Assembly: GCA_028282465.1 (NCBI GenBank)
Contig: JANQHX010000056.1
Location: 88,221 to 152,220 of the forward strand
Length of the DNA stretch: 64,000 bases
DNA from: Gynuella sp.
Lineage (GTDB): Bacteria; Pseudomonadota; Gammaproteobacteria; Pseudomonadales; Natronospirillaceae
Direction: 5' to 3'
Shown here in pieces: positions 28,410-37,803 of the stretch. The first letter of the stretch is position 1. The number at the start of each line of letters is the position of its first letter. A model generated the notes under the pieces. It did not search any database. It worked only from the letters and a program-made list of their open reading frames with translations, and was not told the DNA's origin. The translations under genes and the position numbers were made by a program.

Positions 28410-28871
28410 TTAGGCTTGCAGGGCGGCCACTCTTTTTAAAGCATTACGAGCAATCATGACATGAAAAGGGTAAATCATTCCCAAATAGAGTTTGCCCCCG
28501 ATATTATGAGTATGCACCCAGGTTCCCAAATAGACTTGTCCAGATTGGGAAATAACAGAAATTCGAAAGTTCAAATGCTTGTCATTAAAACCTGCAATAA
28601 ATTCTTCGTCTGTATCCAATTCCACTGGAAAAGGCCCTACTTTATCTTCTGCCATAGGTCCGTCATTGGATAGCCCAAAGGGGGCCGTTAATATTTTTCG
28701 TAGAAACACTAGGGCACGACCCCATTTAGGGAACTGAACCACGACCTCGGCGGCTTTTCTAGCTGGTAGAGTGGAGTTGACTACAAAACAATCGACAAAA
28801 TCTGACTTCCCAATACGTTTTTGCAAAATGCTGTTCATAGGAAGGTCTGTTTTACGAACTCTGTTTTTCAT
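28410..28871 (-). CDS. DUF2867 family protein
   Basis: A 153-residue soluble protein from ATG 28871. The segments DFVDCFVV, WGRALVFLRKILTAPFGL, FRISVISQSGQVYLGTWV and the C-terminal YPFHVMIARNALKRV are those of DUF2867, a family sometimes fused to NAD-dependent epimerases and of unknown function. An in-frame GTG at 28904 is an alternative start. It ends 258 bp before the DoxX-like gene and begins 72 bp after the MDR oxidoreductase stop, so the latter two may share a transcript. Confidence 0.75.
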   Translation of the reverse strand: MKNRVRKTDLPMNSILQKRIGKSDFVDCFVVNSTLPARKAAEVVVQFPKWGRALVFLRKILTAPFGLSNDGPMAEDKVGPFPVELDTDEEFIAGFNDKHLNFRISVISQSGQVYLGTWVHTHNIGGKLYLGMIYPFHVMIARNALKRVAALQA

Positions 28872-28942
28872 TGTTAGATTAGATCCCCGATTAAAATTAA
28901 ACACTCAAGGTAATTCTTGTTATTAAACTCTTTGGCCGGCCT

Positions 28943-29908
28943 TCAGCCAATAGAAATCACAACCTTTCCCAGATAGTTACCGGATTGAAAATATTTGAAT
29001 GCTTCTACAATTTCCTCTAGTGAAAATACCTTATCAACACAAACCCTAAGTTCGCCTTTTGAAACGGCATCAGCCATAGCTGTCATGAGTGTCTGTGTTT
29101 GTTGGTGCAATAAAATACCTGTCTTTTGTTTGCTAAATTTAGTGGTGATTAATCCACCAAGACCTGTCATAAAAATACGCCGGGTGCGTCCACCCACCAT
29201 GCAATAGCTGCCCGTTTCGGTCAGTAGGGCTTTATTACTGCTTAATGGATTTGGCCCAGGAAAATCAACGATCAAATCAAACTTCTCATCGAGATCTAGG
29301 TAGTTTTCAGTTTCGAATCTCAGGTGTCTATCAACCCCCAAATCTTTTAAGAAGTTTGTTTTGGATTTTCTATCGACGGATGTTATGCGCAACCCTTTGG
29401 ATTTGGCTTGCTGAACGAGAAATGAGCCAGCTCCACCACCGGCGCCAATGATTAATATGCTTTTGACTGATTCAGGGTTATTTGGGTAGTTCAATACTTC
29501 GTGGGCGATAACTCCTGATTGCGGAATGCATGCAGCTTCAATGTGAGTGATGTTATCTGGCTTCTTTACCCATAGTTTTTCCGGTGCACAAACGGTTTGG
29601 GCAAAGCCTCCCCAGTGATCGAATGTGTCTCCGAATACCAAGTCACCAACTTTGAATTCAGTAACCTGTTCTCCTACCGCAGTCACCACTCCAGAAATAT
29701 CGGAGCCCAATATTTCATTTGCAGGTTTCAATGGGCCAAACAGCCTAATGTAATTGGGCTTCGCAGTAAGAAACTCTAAGTCTGAAGCATTAATTGAACA
29801 GGCTTTTACCGACACCTGAATTTCATTTGGTTTGGGTTCTGGGGTGGCTGCATCCGAAATAGATAAAACTTCCGGAGGGCCATATTGTTTATAAATGGCA
29901 GCTTTCAT
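28943..29908 (-). CDS. MDR-family NAD(P)-dependent oxidoreductase (quinone reductase-like)
   Basis: A 321-residue zinc-independent medium-chain dehydrogenase/reductase. MKAAIYKQYGPPEVL is the classic N-terminus; the GroES-like domain holds LGSDISGVVTAVGEQV near residue 70, and the Rossmann motif is LIIGAGGGAGSFLVQQA near 150. The structural-zinc cysteines are absent, placing it with quinone oxidoreductase-type members. The ATG at 29908 has an AGGA site 9 nt upstream, better than the TTG three codons earlier. It is the last accessory gene before the flgB promoter, reading away from it. Confidence 0.88.
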   Translation of the reverse strand: MKAAIYKQYGPPEVLSISDAATPEPKPNEIQVSVKACSINASDLEFLTAKPNYIRLFGPLKPANEILGSDISGVVTAVGEQVTEFKVGDLVFGDTFDHWGGFAQTVCAPEKLWVKKPDNITHIEAACIPQSGVIAHEVLNYPNNPESVKSILIIGAGGGAGSFLVQQAKSKGLRITSVDRKSKTNFLKDLGVDRHLRFETENYLDLDEKFDLIVDFPGPNPLSSNKALLTETGSYCMVGGRTRRIFMTGLGGLITTKFSKQKTGILLHQQTQTLMTAMADAVSKGELRVCVDKVFSLEEIVEAFKYFQSGNYLGKVVISIG

Positions 29909-30121
29909 GAGAATCAATCCTGGGTGAAAGTGTCTGTATAAATTTCAATCAATACAATTGCTCGCACTAATGTCGATTGGTGCCGAAACTAACTCGCGTT
30001 AGCGGTCGAACCAATCTTACCGGCAAAGAATTCCATGATTATGGGGAAATGCATTGCCGCTTCTGTGACGGGTCATTCTCAAAAAGGGTGTAAGTTGTTG
30101 AAAAATAAAGCCTAGAGTATT

Positions 30122-30137
30122 TGGCACATGGGTTGCT
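30122..30137 (+). promoter_or_regulatory. Sigma-54 promoter of flgBCDE
   Basis: TGGCAC-ATGGG-TTGCT matches the RpoN consensus (TGGCAC-N5-TTGCA/T) at every conserved position. The flgB ATG lies about 40 bp downstream of the -12 element. Polar flagellar early genes are usually driven by RpoN with FleQ/FlrC-type activators. Confidence 0.93.
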
Positions 30138-30175
30138 CTATTGTTTGCAAGTACAATTTTATGGAAGGCATTACC

Positions 30176-30574
30176 ATGAGCGCACTAGGCTTTGACAATT
30201 CGTTGAGTATTCACCCACAGGCATTATTGACCCGTGCTCATCGTTCAGAGGTCTTGGCAAACAACCTATCCAATGGTGATACCCCAGGATTCAAAGCTAG
30301 AGATATTCCATTTAATGAAATCATTAAAGGTGAAATTCATAAAGTGAGTAGCTTAGCCGTAGACAGAACAGATGAGCGCCATTTAAAGGGTAGAGGCAAA
30401 TCTGAATATGACCTAATGTTTAGGGTACCCCATCAGCCATCTATTGATGGTAACACTGTAGATGATAATTATGAGCATGGGGAATTCACCAAAAATGCCA
30501 TGGACTATAACGCCAGTTTTGATTTCTTAAATAGAAAGTTTAAAGGTCTGACCAGAGCGCTAAGGGGTGAATAA
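30176..30574 (+). CDS. flgB: Flagellar proximal rod protein FlgB
   Basis: A 132-residue proximal rod subunit, exported by the flagellar type III apparatus. The conserved rod/hook N-terminal motif RSEVLANNLSNGDTPGFKARD is at about residues 23-43. The ATG at 30176 has GGAAGG about 7 nt upstream; the longer frame begins inside the sigma-54 promoter and cannot be the start. Length is close to E. coli FlgB (138 aa). flgC follows after 2 bp. Confidence 0.96.
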   Translation: MSALGFDNSLSIHPQALLTRAHRSEVLANNLSNGDTPGFKARDIPFNEIIKGEIHKVSSLAVDRTDERHLKGRGKSEYDLMFRVPHQPSIDGNTVDDNYEHGEFTKNAMDYNASFDFLNRKFKGLTRALRGE

Positions 30575-30576
30575 AG

Positions 30577-31017
30577 ATGTCATTAAGTAATGTAATCAAT
30601 ATTTCTGGTTCAGGTATGAATGCCCAGTCTATTCGGCTGAACACAACAGCATCAAATATTGCCAACGCCCAAACCGTGAGTAGCAGCATAGATGAAACCT
30701 ATCGAGCCAGAAAACCTATTTTTCAGGTTCTACAAAAAGAATGGGAACATCGAGACTTCAGCGCCGTTGATTTAGATTCTGATGTTGGCAACGGAGTCAA
30801 AGTGGGCGCGATTGTTGAGAAGGGGGCGCCTTTGCAAATTCGCTATGAACCCACTCACCCAATGGCAGATGAAGAGGGTTATGTTTACTACCCTAATGTT
30901 AATGTCGTTGAAGAAATGGCAGATATGATTTCCGCATCTCGCAGTTTTCATGTCAATGTAGAAGTATTTAATACAGCAAAAACTTTGCTGCAAAAAACCT
31001 TAACTATGGGTCAATAA
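30577..31017 (+). CDS. flgC: Flagellar proximal rod protein FlgC
   Basis: A 146-residue proximal rod subunit. N-terminal SGSGMNAQSIRLNTTASNIANAQT and C-terminal YYPNVNVVEEMADMISASRSFHVNVEVFNTAK are the paired D0/D1 helical segments that define FlgC. The start follows the flgB stop by 2 bp and flgD begins 36 bp later. Its size is normal (134-146 aa in the family), unlike the hook protein further down the operon. Confidence 0.97.
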   Translation: MSLSNVINISGSGMNAQSIRLNTTASNIANAQTVSSSIDETYRARKPIFQVLQKEWEHRDFSAVDLDSDVGNGVKVGAIVEKGAPLQIRYEPTHPMADEEGYVYYPNVNVVEEMADMISASRSFHVNVEVFNTAKTLLQKTLTMGQ

Positions 31018-31053
31018 GATTGCAAACCCAATCTATTAATCAGGCGGTGATTC

Positions 31054-31812
31054 ATGGCTGATATAAATGGTGTAAACAACACAACCAGTGCTATTGATAA
31101 ATACAGCATTGATGACAAGGTTGTTGAAGAAGAAAAGTCTAATGAATTAGGCCGGAATGAATTTCTAGAGTTAATGATTGCTCAAATGGAAAATCAAAGC
31201 CCTCTAGACCCTAAATCAAATGAAGATTTTATCGCGCAGCTGGCTCAATTCAGTTCCGTTGAAGGGATCGAAAAAATCAATGAAAGCCTGGAAGATTTAT
31301 CGGCCTCATATCGCTCTAGCCAAACACTAGAGGCCACCAGCTTAGTAGGGAGTTCAGTCACTCTCGATGGGCAGAGCAGTTCACAGCTTATCTGGGGGGA
31401 TGTAGTTTTCGCTACTGCGGAAATTCCGGCAGGTTCGGATGGTTTAACATTGTCCATTGAAAATGACGTGGGTGAAATTGTTGAACAGGTCGAAATAGGT
31501 TATCAAGAAGCAGGTAATCTGAATATTAAATGGGACGGCATGAATCTAGAAGTGGGTGGTCAGTTGATGGATATTGACTATGAAAAATTTGCCACAGATG
31601 AGGATGGAAATCCTATTCCTCATGACGAGGGCGAATACTCTATTTCCATCATTGGTAACGTAGCTGGGTCAGCAAATGCTGAAAGTATTGCGGTTTCAAT
31701 GAGTACTCGAGTAGACAGTGTTTCTATTAATTCGGATAACACAGTAACGCTTAATTTACTGGGTGGTGAAAAAGCGTCAATCGACAGTATTAAACAAATA
31801 AACGATATATAG
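31054..31812 (+). CDS. flgD: Flagellar hook assembly scaffold FlgD
   Basis: A 252-residue hook cap protein that guides polymerisation of FlgE and is discarded when the hook is done. The N-terminal export/cap motif FLELMIAQMENQSPLDPKSN at about residues 39-58, followed by EFIAQLAQFSSVEGIEKIN-type sequence, is diagnostic; the C-terminal half has the tandem FN3/Tudor-like beta domain (GNLNIKWDGMN). It is of ordinary size (E. coli 231 aa) although it must cap a hook made of a very large FlgE. Confidence 0.95.
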   Translation: MADINGVNNTTSAIDKYSIDDKVVEEEKSNELGRNEFLELMIAQMENQSPLDPKSNEDFIAQLAQFSSVEGIEKINESLEDLSASYRSSQTLEATSLVGSSVTLDGQSSSQLIWGDVVFATAEIPAGSDGLTLSIENDVGEIVEQVEIGYQEAGNLNIKWDGMNLEVGGQLMDIDYEKFATDEDGNPIPHDEGEYSISIIGNVAGSANAESIAVSMSTRVDSVSINSDNTVTLNLLGGEKASIDSIKQINDI

Positions 31813-31925
31813 AATTTAAATAATTCCAAATTATCAACAAAAAATAATTTATTTGTCTGAAAAGACGAAGGGGCTTTGTCAGCTCTAAATTTTGAAAAAG
31901 ACATTAACTCAAAGAGGTAAGGGTT

Positions 31926-34900
31926 ATGAGTTTTAATTCCGGCCTAAGCGGAGTAGCAGCCGCAAATCAGGATTTAAAAATTACGGGTAATAATATCGCG
32001 AATGCGAGTACTGTTGGCTTTAAGGCCAGTCGGGCTGAGTTTGGGGATGCCTACACCGCCTCAATTTTGGGTATGGGAAATGATCCAATCGGCAGCGGGG
32101 TTAATGTTGAAAACGTAGGTCAAAAATTTGAGCAAGGCAGTATTACCCAAACCAATAGTATTTTAGATATGGCTATTGATGGTTCGGGTTTTTTTGTTAC
32201 CCGTTATCCGTCTAACGGAACTGTCACTTACACCAGGGCTGGTATTTTTGGCGTTGATAAAGAAGGCTATGTGGTAACAAACCAGGGCGCTCATGTTCAA
32301 GGATATGGTACTGATGAGAACGGTATTGTTCGAGGTATATTAACGGATATTCAAGTAGATACTGGCTCTCAGCCACCCAGAGGCACCCATGGTGTTCAGG
32401 GCTCAGTAAATGTGCCTGCGGGTGCGCAAGTGTTAGCTCAAATGGGTTCCATTACCACCACCAATGGTTTAGCTGTTGGACAAGCTCAAGTCGGTGAACC
32501 TGAAGCCACAGCTACTCGCTTATTAACCGTAGGTCCTTCAACAACCTCAGGACAAGCTGCAACCGTGCCCGGTACTACCAACTTGGCGGCAACACTTACC
32601 GGCAGTGCAGACATTCCGATTCATAATAGTTTTAGTGCCGGTTTTGATATGCCAAATATTGAATCCTGGCAAACCGCCACCGTGGTTAATGGCGGCGCAG
32701 TCTATTCCATTGACCGCTCAGCCGAAGTCATAGATTTAAGCATTACTTTGCCTGGCGCTGCTTCAGCATCCACTGTTTCCTTAACCATGTTGCCGGCTCC
32801 AGCAGCAAACATTTCTTCAGCAGTTTCAATTATTCAAAACGTATTGAGTACTAACCCAACAACAGCAGGTCATGTGTTCGTTCGGGAAAATCCATCCGCA
32901 TTAGGCACCTTGGAATTTTATACCACTGACGGCACAACCATTACGAACGTTGTGGATAATGGCGCAGGTACCCTGGCAGTTGACTTAGGGTTAGCAGCTG
33001 GTGCGGCGGCGGCACCGCGTATTATGTTGGATGCATCTGTCATCGACTTTGATATTAGTTTTACAGATGCCACAGGTACAGCCCAAACCTTTAACGTGGC
33101 TGCCATGGCAAACCAACCCTATGATGCCGGGCCAACCACAGCCGATAACCTGAATGATTTTATTACTGACTTACAAGCCGCAGTTGATGCTGCCGCAGTT
33201 AGTGCAGGTGGTGCTGGTGGTGGCGCGGAATTTACGGTACAGGAAGACCCATATAATCCCGGCGGTTTTGAAATTATTACCACAAACCCTTTTGTCGCCA
33301 CCACCAGTGAATGGGGTATTACAAGCATTGTGGATAACACAGGCACTATTGCGAAAGATACCACCATGCAATACTCCAGAGCGGACTCCAGAGTATTTCC
33401 ATTTATTACACCTTCTACTCCAGACCCCACATACACAGTGCAGATTCAAATTCAGGATCCCAATGTAAATGGGGGTACTCCTTACAATGCACTCATTAAG
33501 CCTCTAGCTTTTGATAACCGAATTACATCAATGAATGAATTAGTCACTCGATTTCAAACTGCTGTAGACACAGACCCTGTGTTAGCAGGTCGAGTAACGG
33601 TTCAACCTGACCCTGCAAATTTGAATCGACTGCAATTTATTTCATCAACAGGTACCAGTATTCGAAGTGTTTCTGATATTGGGGCATCAACCATAGCGGG
33701 AGATCTTTCTTTAGATACTGCTGTGGTGGTTGATTCTTTGTTTGTGAATTTCCCACCAGCATCGCCAGAAACCATTGATATTCAAATTCAAGGGCCAAAT
33801 CTAAATAACGGCAACCCCATTATTGCGAACATTGAACCATTTCCTACCACGGTGACCATTAATAACATGGGTGAATTAATTGGCTCTTTTCAAGCGGCAA
33901 TTGATGGCAACCCAGACCTTGCTGGTACTTTGGAAGTATTGGAAGACCCTAGCAATCCTGGTCAGTTAATGATTAGAACTACTGGGCCTTATGCCACCGA
34001 TGGCACACAAATCATTGCCATTAATGACAACGTAGGCACCACTGCTTTCGACCTTGGTATAGACAGTGGCTCTGTGAGCCCAACACCGGCATTAGCAGGT
34101 ACCGATTTGTGGGAAGCAGGTGGTATTGATTTAAAGACGGTAGAAGGTTCGCCAGTTCAAGTGCAAGGTAATGAAGCGTCCGAGCTGGAATTTAATGATC
34201 TAATTCCGGGTACAGTCACTGAACTAACGGGTTCTGCTTTATTATCTTCTACACCGTTGTTCAATGTGGATGTCATTCCTCACTCACTAACCTTGCAACT
34301 GCAAGTAGGTGGCTTTGCACCGGCTACCATTAATCTAACCTTGCCTGCTGGTGGCTATGCAGATTTAAACGCGTTGGTAACCGACTTCAATAACCAGATT
34401 GCCGTGTCGACATTGGCAGGCGAAGTGGCCGCTCGTAATAGCAATAACTTTTTAGAGTTAGTCAATCTAGATACGGGGCCTCAATCTATTAACGTAATAG
34501 AACTATCATCAACTAACGTGGGTTTTACCGGGCAGTCTATTGGATTAACGGCGAGCGCGAGTCCTTCTCCATCGCTAATATTGGGTGAAGCGGATACTCC
34601 TGCAAACAACCTGATCACTATTCAAGTGGGAGGCTCGGACCCGGGTTTGGGAACCATTCAAGTACCTCCAACTACTTATGGTAATGTTGATGCCGTAGTG
34701 GATGCCATCAACTTTCAAATAAATTCTGATGCTAGTTTATTTGGAAAAGTTTATGCCGAAAATGTTAACGATAGAATCGTGTTTTCCCTCAGTGAGTTAG
34801 GCGGTTTTCCAAATACTCTGGACGTTACAGGTTCAGCAGAGGCGATGGAGGCCATTGGGCATACCACCCAAACCACTCCAACCCCAGAAAACCCTTTTGA

Positions 34901-36689
34901 TCGCACACACTCATTTAGAATTAATTTAAATGTTCCGTTACCGGATCCAGAGAACCGAAGTGGGTCTGTTGAAATTTCCCTCGATGAAAACATCAGAACC
35001 ATTGAACAATTGGCCGCTTCTATTAATCGAGAATTAGCAGCCGTTCCTCAAGATGATTATATCGGTGTACGTGCAGAAGTTGTGAAAGACGATAATGGAG
35101 ACAAGGTATTAAACTTTGTTGCCACTGAATCCGGTGAAGCGTCGCAAATTTCTTTAACAGATGTTCGTGCCATCGGCGATGATATTACAGTGCAAGAACT
35201 CTATGGGTTGTTACAAGTAGACAGGTTTGATCCGGATTTATTGATAGAAGGCGAAGCAGAAGTCACTAATGGTTATCCTGAACAAACCTTTGTTTTATAT
35301 GATGAAGAAAATGACATTAGACGAAACATTGTAACTGAAGAGAATGCACAGGCTTCAGAATTAGCCGCTCAGTTTAGTTCGTTGGCAGGTGTTACCGCAA
35401 GCGCAGAAACTGAGGCGCGCATTCTGTTAGAGGATTACATCAACAGCGGTAACATGGACATTTATATCAACGGCCAAATCATTGTGGCTGACGATTTTCA
35501 AGACATGGTGGATGAAGTTGCGTTGTACCAACAAACGTCATTGACTGGAGTGACTGCAGAATTAGACAGTGAAACCGGAGACCTGGTGCTTCGTTCGGGA
35601 ATTGGTATTGATATTAAATTGCAGATTGAAACCACAACCGTGACTGACAGTTTAGTTGTTCAGGGTCTGCCGGGAACCGCACCTGCCATTCTGGGTGGTT
35701 CAGATACTGCTGATATTGCAGCGCGAATAGGGGGGTACGTAGATATTGTGCTGAACGAAGGCTACACCTTAACGGAGCCAGATCCTAGAGTAGCAGGTTT
35801 ATTTAATGGGTTAACTGAAAACGATTTCGAAGATTTTGTTTTAAATGAATTTGATCCAAATGACCCTGAAACCTATAACGAAACCGCCGCCATGTCGATT
35901 TACGATAGCTTGGGTAATCAACACAGACTGCAAATGTTCTACGTAAAAGACCCTGCAGATCCAGCAAGACCTTTTGATTTAGCATCATGGACTGTCTATG
36001 CCCAAATTGATGGTGAAGATATTGGCGACCCTGATCCCTCGCTGCCATATCCTGAAAACTTAGAGGCTCAGATAGCGTCATTTAAAATGTACTTCAATGC
36101 TGATGGTACATTGGATGAAGAAGCAACAGGAAATTGGTTGATTTCTAACTGGGATCCGATTGATGAAAATGGTAATTTCAATGGTGCCTACACTTCCGCC
36201 AATGTTGCGGAAGGTGGTTCATTACCTATCCCAAACCCAAATAACAATTCAAACTTTGAAATTGACTTAAGAGGATCAACCCAATACGGCGGACCATTTG
36301 CTCGTTATGATTTTCAACAAGACGGTTATGCGTCTGGGCGACTCAAAGATTTAGAAATTGATTCATCCGGTGTGATATACGCAAGGTATACCAATGGTGA
36401 AGCGCAGGTGTTAGGTCAAGTGGCCTTAGCATCCTTTGCCAACCAAGAGGGATTAAATCCTGTAGGGCATACCGAATGGCAAGAAACGTTTGAGTCTGGA
36501 GATGCCACAGTGGGTGATGCTGGGACTGGCGTATTAGGAACCATTAGAGCCAGTGCGCTAGAAGACTCTACAGTTGATTTATCAGAACAATTAGTAAACT
36601 TAATTATTGCTCAGAGAAATTACCAGGCCAGTGCCAAAACCATTGAAACGGCCAACGCGGTGACGCAAACGATAATTAACCTTCGCTAA
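31926..36689 (+). CDS. flgE: Giant flagellar hook protein FlgE with repeated modules
   Basis: A 1587-residue hook protein, more than three times the usual 400-460. The N-terminus (SFNSGLSGVAAANQDL, NNIANASTVGFKASRAEF) and C-terminus (VNLIIAQRNYQASAKTIETA) are canonical D0/D1 segments, and the pre-D1 regions near residues 1250-1500 resemble normal FlgE. Between about residues 270 and 1090 lie roughly seven related modules of 90-105 residues, starting near 271, 373, 502, 615, 786, 895 and 995. Each has a beta strand pair, a helix of the type ELVTRFQTAVDTDP, then EVLEDPSNPG- and DDNxGT-like strands. These look like extra surface domains inserted in the hook subunit. The frame is open throughout with no sign of gene fusion, so it is one protein. 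Confidence 0.96.
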   Translation: MSFNSGLSGVAAANQDLKITGNNIANASTVGFKASRAEFGDAYTASILGMGNDPIGSGVNVENVGQKFEQGSITQTNSILDMAIDGSGFFVTRYPSNGTVTYTRAGIFGVDKEGYVVTNQGAHVQGYGTDENGIVRGILTDIQVDTGSQPPRGTHGVQGSVNVPAGAQVLAQMGSITTTNGLAVGQAQVGEPEATATRLLTVGPSTTSGQAATVPGTTNLAATLTGSADIPIHNSFSAGFDMPNIESWQTATVVNGGAVYSIDRSAEVIDLSITLPGAASASTVSLTMLPAPAANISSAVSIIQNVLSTNPTTAGHVFVRENPSALGTLEFYTTDGTTITNVVDNGAGTLAVDLGLAAGAAAAPRIMLDASVIDFDISFTDATGTAQTFNVAAMANQPYDAGPTTADNLNDFITDLQAAVDAAAVSAGGAGGGAEFTVQEDPYNPGGFEIITTNPFVATTSEWGITSIVDNTGTIAKDTTMQYSRADSRVFPFITPSTPDPTYTVQIQIQDPNVNGGTPYNALIKPLAFDNRITSMNELVTRFQTAVDTDPVLAGRVTVQPDPANLNRLQFISSTGTSIRSVSDIGASTIAGDLSLDTAVVVDSLFVNFPPASPETIDIQIQGPNLNNGNPIIANIEPFPTTVTINNMGELIGSFQAAIDGNPDLAGTLEVLEDPSNPGQLMIRTTGPYATDGTQIIAINDNVGTTAFDLGIDSGSVSPTPALAGTDLWEAGGIDLKTVEGSPVQVQGNEASELEFNDLIPGTVTELTGSALLSSTPLFNVDVIPHSLTLQLQVGGFAPATINLTLPAGGYADLNALVTDFNNQIAVSTLAGEVAARNSNNFLELVNLDTGPQSINVIELSSTNVGFTGQSIGLTASASPSPSLILGEADTPANNLITIQVGGSDPGLGTIQVPPTTYGNVDAVVDAINFQINSDASLFGKVYAENVNDRIVFSLSELGGFPNTLDVTGSAEAMEAIGHTTQTTPTPENPFDRTHSFRINLNVPLPDPENRSGSVEISLDENIRTIEQLAASINRELAAVPQDDYIGVRAEVVKDDNGDKVLNFVATESGEASQISLTDVRAIGDDITVQELYGLLQVDRFDPDLLIEGEAEVTNGYPEQTFVLYDEENDIRRNIVTEENAQASELAAQFSSLAGVTASAETEARILLEDYINSGNMDIYINGQIIVADDFQDMVDEVALYQQTSLTGVTAELDSETGDLVLRSGIGIDIKLQIETTTVTDSLVVQGLPGTAPAILGGSDTADIAARIGGYVDIVLNEGYTLTEPDPRVAGLFNGLTENDFEDFVLNEFDPNDPETYNETAAMSIYDSLGNQHRLQMFYVKDPADPARPFDLASWTVYAQIDGEDIGDPDPSLPYPENLEAQIASFKMYFNADGTLDEEATGNWLISNWDPIDENGNFNGAYTSANVAEGGSLPIPNPNNNSNFEIDLRGSTQYGGPFARYDFQQDGYASGRLKDLEIDSSGVIYARYTNGEAQVLGQVALASFANQEGLNPVGHTEWQETFESGDATVGDAGTGVLGTIRASALEDSTVDLSEQLVNLIIAQRNYQASAKTIETANAVTQTIINLR

Positions 36690-36953
36690 ATAGGCTAGAA
36701 ACTTGATGCCGGAAGCCAGAAGCCGAAAATCAGCTTCTAGCTTCTAGCTTCTAGCTTCTAGCTTCTAGCTTCTAGCTTCTAGCTTCTAGCTTCTAGCTTC
36801 TAGCTTCTAGCTTCTAGCTTCTAGCCGGAACGCCGAACCGTTCTAACTTCCGGCAAAAAACCGACAATTAATTCGGTAACTGATTGCCGCTGCAAACTAT
36901 TTCAAAATTCGAAAAACGATCCAACTCACTGAAATTAAAGGCTTTTTCATAAC
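36690..36953. repeat. Heptamer array (CTTCTAG)13 flanked by inverted repeats
   Basis: Thirteen perfect 7-bp units CTTCTAG fill 36734-36824. The array is bracketed by the inverted pair TGCCGGAAG (36707-36715) and CTTCCGGCA (36847-36855), and by GAAGCC words before it that are complementary to the array core. No gene is encoded between flgE and flgF here. The arrangement resembles the array at 14034-14126, which has a different heptamer but the same CTTC core. Confidence 0.93.
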
Positions 36954-36969
36954 TGGCACTGCTCTTGAC
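36954..36969 (+). promoter_or_regulatory. Sigma-54 promoter candidate for flgFGHIJKL
   Basis: TGGCAC-TGCTC-TTGAC carries a perfect -24 element and correct spacing; the -12 element is TTGA instead of TTGC. It lies 40-55 bp upstream of the flgF ATG and would let the distal rod and ring genes be transcribed independently of the repeat-containing gap after flgE. Confidence 0.65.
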
Positions 36970-37008
36970 TTATAACCTGCAAGAGACAGTTCCATTAGGA
37001 GAAGTTAA

Positions 37009-37761
37009 ATGGATCGTGCGATATACATTGCCATGTCTGGTGCCAAACAAAATATGTGGAGCCAGACTGCGCACTCAAATAATTTGGCAAATGCCAGAAC
37101 CACTGGATTTAAAGCTGACTGGACGCAAGCTCGGTCGATGCCTGTTTGGGGTGAGCATTATCCCACCCGTGCTTATGCCTTAGCAGAACGACCAGCCTCA
37201 GATTTTAATGATGGCGCGTTGGTTGAAACCGGAAACGATTTGGATTTGGCTATTCAAGGCGACGGTTTTTTTGCGGTTCAATCGCAAACCGGTGAAGAAG
37301 CTTATACCCGCCGCGGAGACTTATCCGTTACCCCACTAGGGCAATTAATTAATGGTGAAGGTTTACCTGTCATTGGTGGTGGTGGGCCTATTGTGCTGCC
37401 TGAATTTGAAAAAATTCATATTGGTGAAGACGGCACTATTTCAATTAGACCCGCCGGTGCTGGCCCAAATGCATTAGCCGTTATTGATCAAATTAAAATA
37501 GTAGATCCCGATTTGCAAACCATGGACAAAGGTACTGATGGTTTATTCCGACCTTTGGAATTACCACCTGGCGTTGCAGTGTTACCGGCAGATCCAAACC
37601 TTAGAGTGGCGTCTGGTTTTATAGAAGGTTCGAACGTCAACAGCGTTAATGAACTGACCAGTATTTTGAGTTTATCCCGCCAGTACGAAATTCAAGTAAA
37701 GATGATGAAGACAGCGGAAGACGTTTCCAAAGCGTCGGAACGCATATTGCAAATTTCATAA
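37009..37761 (+). CDS. flgF: Flagellar proximal rod protein FlgF
   Basis: A 250-residue rod subunit with MDRAIYIAMSGAKQNMWSQ at the N-terminus, the NNLANARTTGFKADW motif, the central DLDLAIQGDGFFAVQ segment and a C-terminal SILSLSRQYEIQVKMMKTAED helix. Normal length for FlgF (251 aa in E. coli). A GGAG site precedes the ATG. flgG follows after 42 bp. Confidence 0.97.
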   Translation: MDRAIYIAMSGAKQNMWSQTAHSNNLANARTTGFKADWTQARSMPVWGEHYPTRAYALAERPASDFNDGALVETGNDLDLAIQGDGFFAVQSQTGEEAYTRRGDLSVTPLGQLINGEGLPVIGGGGPIVLPEFEKIHIGEDGTISIRPAGAGPNALAVIDQIKIVDPDLQTMDKGTDGLFRPLELPPGVAVLPADPNLRVASGFIEGSNVNSVNELTSILSLSRQYEIQVKMMKTAEDVSKASERILQIS

Positions 37762-37803
37762 TCTAGGGCGTTAGCGTCAAAGCGCTGACGACAGGAGGAC
37801 AAA

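Noticed and set aside
33154..33468. Long overlapping ORFs on both strands inside flgE
   Set aside because: They fall within repeat-rich FlgE coding sequence, have no ribosome-binding sites and show frame-shadow composition; the main frame is clearly FlgE.
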